Notes: generated by a model not told the origin, from the letters alone. A stretch of DNA of 64,000 nt from Phascolomyces articulosus (GCA_025677815.1 JAIXMP010000046.1:217076-281075), one strand, 5' to 3'. Positions 50,590 through 61,720 are shown, counted from the stretch's first letter. Numbers and translations are program-made.

Positions 50590-53500
50590 TGACTTATGAA
50601 TGATCTTATCCAGATCTTGCCCTAACTGTCTCCAGTATTTTGTTACGGTCATTAGGTCACTGAAATTTTCAAGAGGTTCCCATGTGTTATCCTCTTCTTC
50701 GTATCCTTTCCATCGGACATGGTAAATATATTTATCTTTTTCCTATTTATGGTCTACAATGCCATCCAGTTTATATATTTCATCTGCTGGAATTTCTTCC
50801 AATACTCTAATTAGTTTTAATTGGTCTGGAGGATAGTTTTTTGGTAATAAATGACCTTCATAATTTTTTAGAGTGTATGATCTACCTTGTGTTTTATTAA
50901 CGACTTTATATGGGCCTTTATAAGTAGGATTCATTTTTGTTGTCAATTGTGGAACGCGAGTCATGACATAGTCACCTGTATTATATTCTACTAGTTTATG
51001 AGTTTTATTAAACCTCTGTTCCTGTTTCTTTGATATAACTTTTACATGTTCCTGAATTGCTGGAAATACTATTTCTTGCATTTCTTCCATTCTTTTTAAT
51101 AGTTCTTTTTCTGATAAAGGTTTATTTGATTTTTCATTTTTGTAATCTTTGAATTCATTTAACTTTCTTGCAAACATTAATGTGAATGGCGGTGTTTTAT
51201 GGCGTGTTGAAATATTTGTGTTTATAGCAAGTTGTGCTGCTGGTACATACTTATCCCACTCAGTGGTAGCACCTTTTAGCAACTTCTTTATACACAATGT
51301 AGCTTTCTGTACCATCCGCTCTGCACTCCCATTAGCAGCTGGGTGGTATGGAACTACAACTCGATGCGAAAAACCTGATGCACGAGCAAACCTTTTCATA
51401 AGGTCATTAATGAACTCTTTGCCATTATCACTTTATATAATTCGACTTATTCCGAAGTCACAAAATATTTGTACTAAAGAATATACAATTGTCTCTGCTT
51501 CTTTGTTAGGTAGTGGACGAAGTAAGCAGAATCTTGTACATATATCTACCACTACCAAGAGGTAAGTGTTTCCACTTGATGATTTTTCATAGCTTGCTAG
51601 ATCTATAGCAATATGATCAAAAGGAGCTTCAGCATTTATTGTACGCAATGGATGATATCCTTTTCTTGCAATATTATATTTTGCACACTCAGGGCATGCC
51701 ATGCAAAGGTCTATTGCCTATTGCTTTATGTTTTCCCAGTGCATTCCGTTGTTGTGTATTGCCTGTACAATTGCATTGCTACCGAAGTGTCCAAATAAAT
51801 GAGCACGTTCTAGTATATTTTTTCTTTCTTCTTCTGGAGGTTCAAGAGTATTATCAGCTATCATTTTTGCAGCACGATTTATTATCTCTTTTGATGATTT
51901 GTCATTATTAAATTCCTCTATGATAGATTTTCCCCCCTCCAAGTCTGTTTCATCGTGAAATAGACGAGATAAAGAATCACTCATTCCGTTCATTTTTCCT
52001 GGAATATATACAACATCAAAATTTTGGTTATAAATTGTGTAGAACCAATTTGTTAACATGGAATTTAATTCTTTTTGTTGATGTAGATAGGTCAGGGCTT
52101 TTGGTCAGTAATCAAAATCCATTTATTTCCCCATAAGTATTTGAAATATTTTTTTATAGCAAATGTTACTGCTAGTGCTTCTTTGCACATTACCATGTAA
52201 TTACGTTCCGACTTTGTAAGTGAGCGAGCCATGAACGAGATGATATGCTTTTTATTATTGTACTTTTGATATAGTACAGCAGCTATGCCAACGTTGCTAG
52301 CATCAGTTGCCACATGAAATGTTTCTTTCATATTGGGGTAACTGAGGATGGGTGCATTGAGCAATGCATATTTTAATGTTTCAAATGCTTTTTTGTGCTT
52401 ATCAGTCCAATTAGCAGGAACATTTTTGCAATTGCGTAAATCATCTAATGGTTTCATGATATCCGCAATATAAGGTATATGAGCACAGAAGTAATTTATA
52501 AAACCACAATATGCCATGATTTGTTTTGACGTAGTTGGAGCTGGCCATGATTGAGCGTTTGTTACTTTTCTATGGTCAGGTATAATACCTGAAGCAGATA
52601 CACAAAATCCAAGTAAATAAATACATTTTTGCATAAAGAAACATTTTTTCGGTTGTAAAATCATTTTTATTCTGTGAGACGATCTATTACTGTAGTAACA
52701 TGTTTCGCATGTTCTGATATGGACTTTGAAAAAATAACAATGTCATCTATGAACGTAGTGCAAAAAGGAAGATCTTTTAAAATGATATCCATGCACTCTT
52801 GAAAGTGAAAACTAATGTTTTTTAGACCGAATGGACAACGAGTAAACATATAGCGACGAGTACCATCAGGTAAAGTAAAAGATGTTTTTACTTGATCAGG
52901 TGGGTGGATAGGGAATCGATGATATGCACTGGCTAAATCGAGTGTTGTAAAAACAGTCGATCCTGATAGCTTATCAAAAATATCCCTTATAACGGTATAC
53001 TATATTTCTCATCTTCCAAATGATTATTTAATAATCTAGGGTCTAGACAAGGGCATGACCTGTTAGTTTTCCGTCTTCCCTTTTTTAGGTGCAAGAATGA
53101 TCAGGTTGTTCCAACGACGATCTGCATCTGCTGGTAGTTCTGTAATAACACCTTCTTTGAGCCATTTTTCTATAGCTTCATTAATGATGGGTTGTTGCTT
53201 ATATGCGATGTCAAATTGTTTTCTATAACAAACTACATTAGGAGGAGTAGGAAGAGTAATAACAGCTTGAGGTAAAGGACAAAATGAGTCTTTTGGTATA
53301 AGGCCATTTTTTTCAATGCACGGTTTAATTTCTTCCCGAAATGTGACTTGTTCTTTTTCTGAACCTGCTGGCGCGTTGTTAGGAACGATTTCGTCCTCAA
53401 CTTCTTTTTCTTTTACTTCTTCTAGTGAATCTTTCCAATGGAAAGTCAACCTGTATAACCAATGCCAAATTTACCAAACATATTTTTCCCAATACTAGCA

Positions 53501-53700
53501 GCAACATTATTCGCAAGATTCATAACTTCAAACGAGTGTTTTATATTACGACCATTATACCACACGTCTAATTCATCAGTTATGCCAATACGTTCAGTCT
53601 GTTTGTTTTTATCTGCTAGTTGAATGAAACCTTTGGCAGGTTTTATTTTTATTTTATTATTTGTGCAAAAATTACTATCTACGAACAAAAATTCGCTCCG
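50590..53700 (-). pseudogene. Chromovirus pol: protease, reverse transcriptase, RNase H, integrase, chromodomain
   Basis: Reading down the minus strand: a retropepsin start AALLDDGANF (53,700; the usual D-T/S-G reads DDG); reverse transcriptase with LIILAPKKGK, FTTLDLASAYHRFPIHP, RCPFGLKN and the catalytic FIDDIVIFS; RNase H with DASNVGIAAVLYQKY and MCKEALAVTFAIKKY; integrase with CMACPECAKY zinc region, HIAIDLASYEK (first Asp), SDNGKEF (second Asp) and PYHPAANGSAERMV (Glu). After the integrase tail a TAG near 50,743 precedes a chromodomain reading YIYHVRWKGYEEEDNTWEPL (about 50,660-50,730). Chromodomains steer insertion towards marked chromatin in related elements. Stops and frame changes occur near 53,690, 53,060, 52,670, 52,090, 51,720, 51,430 and 50,743. 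Confidence 0.88.
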
Positions 53701-53879
53701 TCATCCAGCAAAGCAGCAATTCGTTGGCCCTCTATAGTAACAGGTATTAATATTTCATCATCTGTTATTTTATTTTGTGGGTAGTAATTTTTTGTTTTAA
53801 TAATTTTAATGACTTACAAGGCAACATATCCTCATAGTCGTATCCACGACTCTCACTCCCTGTTTATTTTGGTTTTGGC

Positions 53880-55055
53880 TTTTGGCAAACCAGCAATGGT
53901 GTCAGCCCTTTGCCTCTCTAAACTCGTTACAGCAGTGACCTTCTGTTCTTGGGTTCCACAGTAATGGCAGTCATCTTTTTTCTTGTTTGTCTTGAAGTGA
54001 TGATTCAACTTGGGGCGTCTTATGGTTGGACGATACTCGCATCGCCTTCCCTTTTTCTCTTGTCACCCTCTTGTTCATCCAACTGCAAACTGGCCACATA
54101 CTGAACATATTGTCAAGTGTCTGATCCATGAAGTCAACACCAAACTTGGTCGAGACCAGATTATACGCATCATGTTTTTTCTCCAATGACGACAGCAATG
54201 CGACGATCATTGGAACATGATACTTGTCCAAACCAGATTCAATACACCTTTGGTGGAAACGTCGTGCATAGGATCGAATTTTCTCTCCTCTCTTTTGACG
54301 CATGTGGAATACGACCTCCATTCCTTTTAATTTTTGCTCAGGAGTGTCATATTTGTTGACAACCATGGTACGGATATCTTTCCATGTAATATCTGGATAC
54401 TCTTCCATGGCGCCATTGAACCAAATACTTTGTGCATCATTGAAACACTTAGGTAGTAGTCTTTGCTAATGCTTTTCAACAGGTAAGTTGCATGCATTCA
54501 ATTCTTTTTTAAACGCACGTAAAAACATCTCGGCAGACAGATGAACCACTTTATTTGGGTGCCATTTATCAGAACCAGCGATCTGCATGACAGGTAAGTC
54601 TTTTGGGACATAATTGGCGTCATTACGACCACCGTCCACTAACTGGGCCTGTTTTTTCAAGTCGGCATTCTTCATTTGGATTTCTTCTTCAGTATAAAAC
54701 TCCATATGTAATGGGTGTCTTTGCTTACACAACTTTCGATACACCTCCATTTGTTCTTGTTGGTCGGTGACTTGTTTCAAAGCAGCCATTTGTTCTTCCA
54801 AAGAACCATCCTTGTCGACGACGTCTTGATATGCCTTGTTCTTGTCCTTGACGATGTTACGGAGCTTCTGAAGGGTCATCATTGCATCGCGCACTTCTGA
54901 CTTGCAATTATCAGCGGTTGATCGACCTCCATGTCATCCAAAGACAGCTTCTTCATAGTCTCCGTGGGGATAGGAACAGCATGGATGGATGCAGCCGTGC
55001 CGGTAAGTTGTTCTTGATTTGTGTTGTTAGGTGTGGTAGGATTTGAGTCAGTCAT
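53880..55055 (-). pseudogene. Chromovirus gag (frameshifted)
   Basis: The first ATG after the 5' LTR is at 55,055 (MTDSNPTTPNNTNQE), only 25 nt inside the LTR. The reading shifts frame near 54,890, continues through a charged helical region (MRDAMMTLQKLRNIVKDKNK, then SAEMFLRAFKKELNA), meets a stop at 54,466 and continues with the capsid-like part WKDIRTMVVNKYDTPEQKLK, RQKRGEKIRSYARRFHQRC and MIVALLSSLEKKHDAYNLV. A CHYC pair near 53,955 may be what is left of a zinc knuckle. The protein would form the particle shell; this copy cannot. Confidence 0.78.
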
Positions 55056-55080
55056 AGTTTCAGAATTCAACGTAAAAAAA

Positions 55081-55505
55081 TGTGAAAAATATAAAAGGTA
55101 GTAAAATAGAAAATAAAGACGATAAGAATACGTTGAGACTGTTATATAGATTTATTTAATCAAAGTAATGATGATTCAACTATCTAATAAAATTGAGGTC
55201 CTTTTATACTTTTCGATGAAGTGTTTATTTCTAATTATTTATCTATTGTCAGGTACATGTTTATATAAGTCCATAGAGATGAGGATTGGTATTTGTTATT
55301 GTTAATTTACACCTTATGCTAAGACGGCGTTTATTCATTTCTTATTTTCTTATTGTTGAACATTATACCTTATTTGGTATACCGTTCTAATTCACACCAT
55401 TTCATAATAATGGCGTTATTCTATTTTATTTATTATTTATTCTTTTCTTCCTCATTTAAATTTAGATACACCTATTTGGCGTATTCTTTTTATATGGACA
55501 CGACA
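55081..55505 (-). repeat. 5' LTR of the chromovirus
   Basis: 425 bp, starting TGTGAAAAATATAAAAGG and ending GGACACGACA on the plus strand, followed by the ATTAC duplication at 55,506. On the coding strand it ends TTTTTCACA just before the short gag leader. No canonical tRNA-complementary TGG primer-binding site follows it. Confidence 0.93.
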
Positions 55506-56961
55506 ATTACAAAGATAAGGTATATTAATATCATTTTTTTATAAAAAAAATCTCTATTTAAAGCAAGAAAAGAAATCTATAAAATAACTATCCAATTATT
55601 TAATATTTAATATATAGATCCTTACCTCAATGAACTGAGAAGCTTATGCTACATCAAAGGATCAAGATGACACCTACCTTAAAGTTATCATTGGATGTAC
55701 CCACCCATTGGAATTCCATATATGAAATGCTATCACGCGCATCTATGCTAAAGGGTCCATACACGTCCACTTGCGCGTCTATTGAGGAGTTATAGGAATT
55801 CCAGTTGACCGAAGCTGAATGGACTCACATTGAACAGATCAAGACCTTACTTACTGAGTTTTGGAGGGCAACCATAGAACTTTCTGCAAGTAAAGGACAT
55901 ACAACGATTAATCAGGCTATTGTTCGTTATAATCGCATAATAGATTCCTTAGAAGATGAAGCTCTTGAAAGTTATCCAACCGAATTATAAGTAGCTGCAA
56001 AGTGTGGGTTGTCAAAGCTTAATAAATATTATTACAAGGTTGACGATACACATATATATGCAGTTACAACGGCCTTGGATCCACATATGAAGTTTTCTTG
56101 GTGGAGTATCAACAATTGGGAGCAAGAATATCAAGATCTTAGCCAGAGTATGGTGTGAGATGCTTAGTTAGATTTCCTAAGACCAGTGATGCCAACAGCA
56201 GAAGCTGACGAACGATTACAACAACTGCTCGACCTGTATGGTATTCAACCACATTCTAATGATGATGAATTGGAGGCGTATTTAAGAGAAGCGGTACAAA
56301 TACCAACATTGCAGGTGGATTGTCAAAAGGCAACAGAACTCTTATATTGGCAAGCCCAAACCCAATGGCCAAATTTAGCTCAGATGGCAGCCCAGTACCT
56401 CGCAGTCCCAGTCACATCAACCCCATCAGAGTGGTGCTTTTCTCAACCACAGCTTTTATTGCCACATACCCACAACAGATTAAAACCAGAGATAATCCAA
56501 AGGCTTATGCTTTTGGATTCCTAGTCATTAATAGATTTTGATGAGTAATTTTTCCCTCTATTTATATATATATATATATTGTCACTCTCTCATTATATTA
56601 CTACCTCTTTTTTATTATATATTTTTATATTTTTATATTATTACCTCTTTTTTTATATTTTTCTTTCTCTCTATTTTTTTATATATTATTATTTTATATA
56701 TTATTATTTTATATATTATTTTTTTTATTTGGATGTTTCTCTGCCATTATATTTCCTCAATAAAATATTCCTATTTGATTATATTCCACCATTTATATTT
56801 TTCGTCTCAACAAAAGATTATTTACTTTCTGAATTTATTCTTTACTCATAGAATCATAGCCTCTGAAATATAATGTCACCATTATATTACTATTCTAGAT
56901 TACTTTTTTGGTTCTTTAGTTCTTATATAAAGAACCGAGTTCAGTTCGATTTGATTCTTAT

Positions 56962-57390
56962 TGTTGTGTCCGTAGGAAAAGAATACGCCAAATAGGTGTA
57001 TCTAAATTTAAATGAGGAAAAAAAGAATAAATAATAAATAAAATAGAATAACGCCATTATTATGAAATGGTGTGAATTAGAACGGTATACCAAATAAGGT
57101 ATAATGTTCAACAATAAAGAAAATAAGAAATGAATAAACGCCCTCTTAACATAAGGCGTAAATTAACAATAACAAATATCAATCCTCATCTCTATGGACT
57201 CATATAAACACGTACCCAACAATAGATAAATAATTAGAAATAAACACCTCATCGAAAAGTATAAAAGGACCTCAATTTTATTAGATAGTTTGATGATCAC
57301 TATTTTTTATTAAATAAATCGATATAACAGTCTCAACGTATTCTTATCGTCTTTATTTTTTCGATTTTACTACCTTTTATATTTTTCACA
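56962..57390 (+). mobile_element. Solo LTR of the chromovirus family, opposite orientation
   Basis: The block starts TGTTGTGTCC and ends TATTTTTCACA; it is the reverse complement of the other chromovirus LTRs. It is flanked by CTTAT on both sides (56,957-56,961 and 57,391-57,395). It sits inside the right subterminal region of the hAT element, so it inserted after the hAT. No internal sequence remains. Confidence 0.93.
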
Positions 57391-57395
57391 CTTAT

Positions 57396-57467
57396 AAGGA
57401 ACTGTCCCAACTTTTACAGTTCGGTTCTGGTTCAGTTCCAGTTCTTCAGTTCTTATGGGGAACCCTA
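57396..57467 (+). repeat. Right subterminal repeats and terminal inverted repeat of the hAT element
   Basis: GTTCGGTTCTGGTTCAGTTC, CAGTTCTTCAGTTC and finally ATGGGGAACCCTA. The same GGTTC/AGTTC words continue on the other side of the solo LTR (56,900-56,956), which together form one subterminal zone of about 135 bp like that at the left end. Confidence 0.75.
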
Positions 57468-57588
57468 TTATCTATAATAAAAGTATTATATTTTATTAAA
57501 ACTATTTATATATATTCAAAGCTGTTGTTTTAAAATCATCAATATCTTGCCTGTTACAAGCAAGTTTCTCTTCTAGTAAATAAACTAT

Positions 57589-58192
57589 TTACTGATACTG
57601 ATCTTTTATAAGGCATACAGTAGTTGGCCCATTATATACAGCAACTTTAGGCCAAGCATCTTTTAAATCTCTTTTAATTTGCTTCTTCTCCTCTAGCAAT
57701 CTTCCATACTCTTCCTTTTTCTGAGTAAGGTCTTCTCTACTGTTGACTGCCCATTCATACCTAGTTAATACTGATTAGATTGAAAGTAAAATCACTATAG
57801 TAATAATTATTGTATATGCTTACACTTGCTTACTAAGGAAATCTTCCAATTCACCTACAAAATCCCTATTTCTATATTGCTCCATCAACTTTGCCATCAT
57901 ATGCAAAGAAACAGGGTATAATTCTGTGTCAAAGGATGAAATAGTTCTAGTAGATTTGAACAATGCTTTTATACTATAGGAGAGGGTGAGAAGTTACTTA
58001 TATTTAATTTATTTGATGTTCAATAGTTAAAATATCAATAAGTAAAAATACATACAGCATTTGCTCGCAAGCATACATCTGACTAAGCAAGACTTAAGTA
58101 GTCAATCTATGATGCATATAGCAATGTGTTGGATTAATGCATGCATCATTTTCAGTATAGTTAAAACAACAATTGATATTTTCAGAAGACAT
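57589..58192 (-). pseudogene. Unrecognised three-exon gene or young pseudogene, 152 codons
   Basis: Exons 58056-58192, 57824-57973 and 57589-57760 join through two GT-AG introns in one frame (459 nt). The only defect is one TAA at codon 33. The start MSSENINCCFNYTENDACIN is Cys/His-rich (CC, C, HC, HH within 30 residues), like a small zinc finger. The middle exon reads STRTISSFDTELYPVSLHMM and then AKLMEQYRNRDFVGELEDFL. The last exon is a charged coiled coil (EDLTQKKEEYGRLLEEKKQI) ending DAWPKVAVYNGPTTVCLI. None of its frames is long, so it is easily missed. It lies 120 bp beyond the hAT right end. The function is unknown. It may be a host gene or a protein of an unrecognised mobile element. 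Confidence 0.5.
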
Positions 58193-58744
58193 GGTAATAA
58201 TAATTGAAGTAGTAGTAGTGGTAGTAGTATATAGAAGTAGTTGTAACTGGGATTAACAAAGGTGATATAAAGAAGAAAAAGGATCTCAATACTACAATTA
58301 GTATTAAGAATATATAGCTCAAATACCCATTATTAATAACTTATATGCTTGTATGCAGTGCATGATGTTTATCTTTTTAGGTATTGATTTCCTCAAATCT
58401 AATACTTGATTGATATGCATACTCTTTTTTTTTTATTACTACTTCCTCAATATTATTATGATAAAGATAGTTTAAATATATAGTCATATTATTTTATTCC
58501 TTATTATTTTGTATATATTAAGCATGACCATAATAATCCATACACCCTTATATTACCCCAACTGGTTTCAAGATTTTTATAAGAGCAGAAATTTTACCTT
58601 TACTAGTTTTTTTTTTAACAAAAACCTTTCTGCCATTTTAAAATGTTCAATATGGAGTTAGTAAACTAATCATAATGAAGCTAGTAAATACATTCAATAG
58701 ATGTTATTTTTATTGTAGAAGCCAAAGGATATCAAAAAAAATCA

Positions 58745-59030
58745 TCATTACTATGGAATTTGGTTAATTTTTAGATTAGAATAAAAGATAAAAAACAGAT
58801 GATATAAATCCTTTGAGACTTTGCTATAGGTTTTTTTAATGGAGAGAAAGATTTTAAATAAAAGTTGAATTACTTTTCTATAATTACGTTTGTAGAATTT
58901 GGTTAATTTTAGTTTGGAATAGAAGATAAAAATGGACGATGTAAATCCTTTGAGACTTTGTTATAGGTTTTTAATGAAGAGAAAGATTTTTAAAATAAAA
59001 GTTGAAATTACTTTTCTACAATTACGTTTA
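58745..59030 (+). repeat. Two tandem copies of the 135-bp dispersed repeat
   Basis: Two head-to-tail units, about 58,752-58,888 and 58,892-59,028, both start GAATTTGGTTAATTTT, contain AAATCCTTTGAGACTTTG and TATAGGTTTTT, and end near AATTACG. The third copy is at 42,227-42,360. The last CpG before the CpG-free stretch is at the end of the second unit. Confidence 0.7.
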
Positions 59031-60484
59031 CAATAGCTTATTTATACTTTTTCTATTCTATGAAAGATATGGGCTTAGTTACTTATTTTATACTATTCTA
59101 TGTTCTGGATGGATGAATTGGGACCTTTGGGATATGATAATTATTATTATTTATGAGGGTAGTTATAAGGGTAGGTCTAAGGCTGCACCTTTTATCTTTG
59201 ACATTTTCTTTTTAGAGAGTTATATGAAGGTAGTACATCATTATGTGATTATACTAATTTCCTTTTTTACACAAGGATTATTTAAGTTTCCTTATTTGTA
59301 TATATGCTCAGGCTGTGCCTTTTGTGCAATATTGGTATTTATTATAGAGTATAGTATCAGAATATGACAATTACTATATATATTTAGAAGAATAAAATTA
59401 AAAACCAATTAGGGTAAAATAAGGGCATGCATAATAACCCCCTAAGTGAAATCAGTACTTATATTAATAATTAAAACCATTATAATAAAAAAATACTTAC
59501 TACAAAGACTTCCCTGCTCACATGATTTTTTACTGCCAATAAAATAATATATAAATTCTTCTATTATTTGTAATCTATACTTTTTTTAATACTATATTAT
59601 TTTTATTAAACACAACTGTTATCTTTTATAGTGATATATCCTAGTATATAAAATCTACCAAATATAATATTTTTTCCCCTTTATATTAGATAAGTATATT
59701 TTTATTCTTATATGACCACTTCAGCAAGCTATATAATTCTAATTTATTTACTTATTTATTTTTCATCTCATTTTATTAGTAGAATTTTTTTTATAAAATT
59801 AGGGGTTTGGCTATTTGCATATTTTAAACCTTAGATTCTTAAGAATCCCTTACTTTTTGAATATAGGGATTCTAAAATAAAAATACAGTAAATATACTTT
59901 TTTTTTCTTTGTATTCTCATAAAAAAAAATAATACTTTTTTGCCTTACAGTTAATATAATTATATATGATGTGTAAATTTTCTAACTTTAAATAAAATTC
60001 AAGTTGAAGGTAGGGGGACCCCAACTTATATCTGGGGTAATATAAGTATTTTACCTATCTTTCTGTTATTGTTGAACTTAGTCTTCTTTATTCAGCTTGC
60101 CTATTATTACTGTATTGTCTACTAAAATGATTTACTATAGTTACTATATAGGTGGGTGAATTAAAAACTTTTACTACCAAGTATTATAGACTAGTCCTAT
60201 CTATAGTGAACTTTTATTTAGGTCAATAAATAATATAGTAGAAAAAGAGGTTAAATTTTATTATTTCTAGCTTAGTAGTCCTTTTATACTACTAAACCAA
60301 CTTTATATAACTTAGTAATCCTGAGTTTAGGACTTTGACCTATCTTATTACTAAGTTAGTAATAAATAGGTTAAAATAAAAAGAGATTTATTTTTTTTAA
60401 AAGAAAATAAAGATAGAGTTAATAGCATACTATTTTTTTTTTTTGTAAAAAAAAAAAACATAGTTCATATATTTATGTAGTCTC

Positions 60485-60577
60485 CTCAACCTCCTTTAAG
60501 CTCCTTTAAGGTACTCTAAATTTTAACCCTAGATTTTATAAGAATTTAAAGGAGCTTGAAGGAGCTTAAAGGATCCT
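60485..60577. repeat. Imperfect hairpin repeat
   Basis: CTCCTTTAAGCTCCTTTAAGG (about 60,492-60,512) faces AAGGAGCTTGAAGGAGCTTAAAGG cut to its core AAGGAGCTTAAAGG (about 60,549-60,573) across a 40-bp AT-rich spacer. It could fold as a stem loop or be the end of a foldback element. Confidence 0.5.
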
Positions 60578-60600
60578 TAAATACCCCTATTTTTATAGTA

Positions 60601-60889
60601 TATTTTTTATTTTTATACTTAATAATTTTTATATTAGTACTTAACAATTTTAATATTTATACTTTAGTTTTTAATATTTAAGCTAAAGATTTTTAATAAT
60701 TATACTAAGTATTATATAATCTATAGAGTATTTCTAAATAATCTATATATAATAAAATAAAATTTATAATAAAAATATAATAATATTCATAGTAAAAGTA
60801 ATATTATTCATAATAAAAACCTATAATCTATAAAAGGTAATATATTATTTATACTAAATATAAATAATCTATTAATAAAAAACTTTTAG
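60601..60889 (+). repeat. AT-shifted copy of the 22-bp array and its flank
   Basis: This block aligns base for base with 63,297-63,585. Units of 21-22 bp are visible (60,620-60,641, 60,642-60,663, 60,664-60,684, 60,685-60,706). Most differences are C in the 63-kb copy against T here, or G against A. An example is GAGCACTTCTAGATAATCC there and GAGTATTTCTAAATAATCT here. Confidence 0.8.
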
Positions 60890-60930
60890 CTATAATTAAT
60901 ATTTTTTAATATAAATAATACTACTTATAC

Positions 60931-61047
60931 TATAGATTATTTAGAAATACTCTATAGATTATATAATATTTAGTATAATTATTAAAAATCTTTAGCTTAA
61001 ATATTTAAAACTAAAGTATAAATATTAAAAATATTAAGTACTAATAT
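60931..61047 (-). repeat. Inverted partial copy of the same block
   Basis: The sequence from 60,931 to 61,047 is the reverse complement of about 60,631-60,747 with few differences, so the two form an inverted repeat with arms of about 115 bp around a loop of about 185 bp. The 22-bp units are therefore present here in opposite orientation. Confidence 0.75.
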
Positions 61048-61496
61048 TGTTATATCTAATATATAATAGCTTTATAATAAATAATAATTCTTTATTATTA
61101 TTATTATTATTATTACTGTTATTTACCCTATATTTTACTTATATAATAATTCTATTTAGATAATTACTTATATTATATACAGTATTATACCATCCTCTTT
61201 TATATATTATTAATTATTCTAGATTATATAATCCTTCTAATAATATTATTCATAGTCTACTTAAATATACTATCCTTATAACTTATAATCTAAATAATAT
61301 AATCTATATTTTAGTATTATACTATAGTATATAAGTTATAATAGCCTATCTATAATAAGCACTTTCTTATAAATGAAGAGATTATTTTTTATCTTAATAA
61401 ACTTCAGTTTATTATTTTTAGGTCTTATTGACTTATCTCATCTCCTTTTATTCTTTTTAATAATTTCTCTCTAATATAATAAATATAAAAATTATT

Positions 61497-61720
61497 AAGT
61501 ATAAAAATAAAAAATATTAGATATAAAAATAAAAAATATTAAGTATGAATATAAAAAATATTAGTATAAAAATTAAAAAATATTAGTATGAAATTAAAAA
61601 ATATTTAATATAGAAATTAAAAATATTTAGTATAAAAATTAAAAATATTTTATATAAAAAAAACTACTATTATAGTTTCAAAAACTATATTTATAATTAT
61701 AAAAATACTATATTTAACTT
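61497..61720 (-). repeat. Inverted AT-shifted 22-bp array, seven units, with shared flank
   Basis: Seven head-to-tail units of exactly 22 bp run from 61,497 to 61,650 (for example AGTATAAAAATTAAAAATAT plus two). Read on the minus strand they match the 63.2-kb units with C-to-T and G-to-A changes. The flank 61,651-61,720 matches the reverse complement of about 63,110-63,184 in the same way: CTACTATTATAGTTTCAAAA here, CCACTATCATGATTTCAAAA there. Confidence 0.75.

Larger units (their letters stand above)
50008..55505 (-). mobile_element. Ty3/gypsy chromovirus retrotransposon, full-length but degenerate
   Basis: A 5.5-kb element with LTRs at 50,008-50,436 and 55,081-55,505, coding on the minus strand. 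The flanks carry the 5-bp duplication ATTAC (50,003-50,007 and 55,506-55,510). Order on the coding strand: gag, protease, reverse transcriptase, RNase H, integrase, chromodomain, which is the Ty3/gypsy order. The LTRs differ at roughly 3-4 percent of positions by eye, so the insertion is not recent. Several stops and frameshifts break gag and pol. It lies inside the hAT transposase gene. Two further solo LTRs of the family are in this window. Confidence 0.93.
48666..56524 (+). pseudogene. hAT transposase, split by a retrotransposon and carrying nonsense mutations
   Basis: The start at 48,666 (MSSPSDSPIPAQF) is followed by a BED zinc finger (ESWVIKYNYGE, then CKVGSCTKTYA and HLRTSH). After an intron (49,230-49,324) comes the RNase H-like core with ISCTLDGWTSP and TITTDNASNM, holding two expected acidic residues. 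A third exon contains HHILCLGHILNLAVQD. At 50,003-50,007 it is cut by the Ty3 element and resumes at 55,506 (ITKIR). The rest (55,620-56,524) holds a WNS-like block, LTEFWRATIELSASKGHTTI, a TALDPHMKFSWW block and the hATC dimerisation domain (LLYWQAQTQWPNLAQMAAQY, SEWCFSQ). In-frame stops before TMKEVILGF, at about 55,793, 55,988 and near 56,157, plus a frameshift near 55,670, show it is inactive. Confidence 0.85.
46625..57467 (+). mobile_element. hAT-family DNA transposon, interrupted by LTR elements
   Basis: The ends carry perfect 13-bp terminal inverted repeats: TAGGGTTCCCCAT at 46,625-46,637 and ATGGGGAACCCTA at 57,455-57,467. Inside each end is a 100-130-bp zone packed with GGTTC/GAACC words, as expected for subterminal transposase-binding sites of hAT elements. 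A BED-finger, DDE-type and hATC-domain transposase is encoded from 48,666 to 56,524. A full Ty3/gypsy element (50,008-55,505) and a solo LTR (56,962-57,390) are inserted. Without these inserts the hAT would be about 4.9 kb. No 8-bp target-site duplication was found: CCCAGATC on the left against TTATCTAT on the right. Confidence 0.82.

Noticed and set aside
56538..56873. Plus-strand 111-aa hydrophobic frame after the hAT transposase
   Set aside because: Arises from TTATAT/TTTTAT runs in the element's 3' non-coding region; not a credible membrane protein.
46617..57475. Possible 8-bp target-site duplication of the hAT element
   Set aside because: CCCAGATC and TTATCTAT share only a shifted ATCT; not a duplication at any placement of the ends.
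59002..59367. 121-aa plus-strand frame in the CpG-free region
   Set aside because: Begins inside a repeat copy and is low in complexity; the absence of stops fits chance in this composition poorly but no motif or intron supports it.
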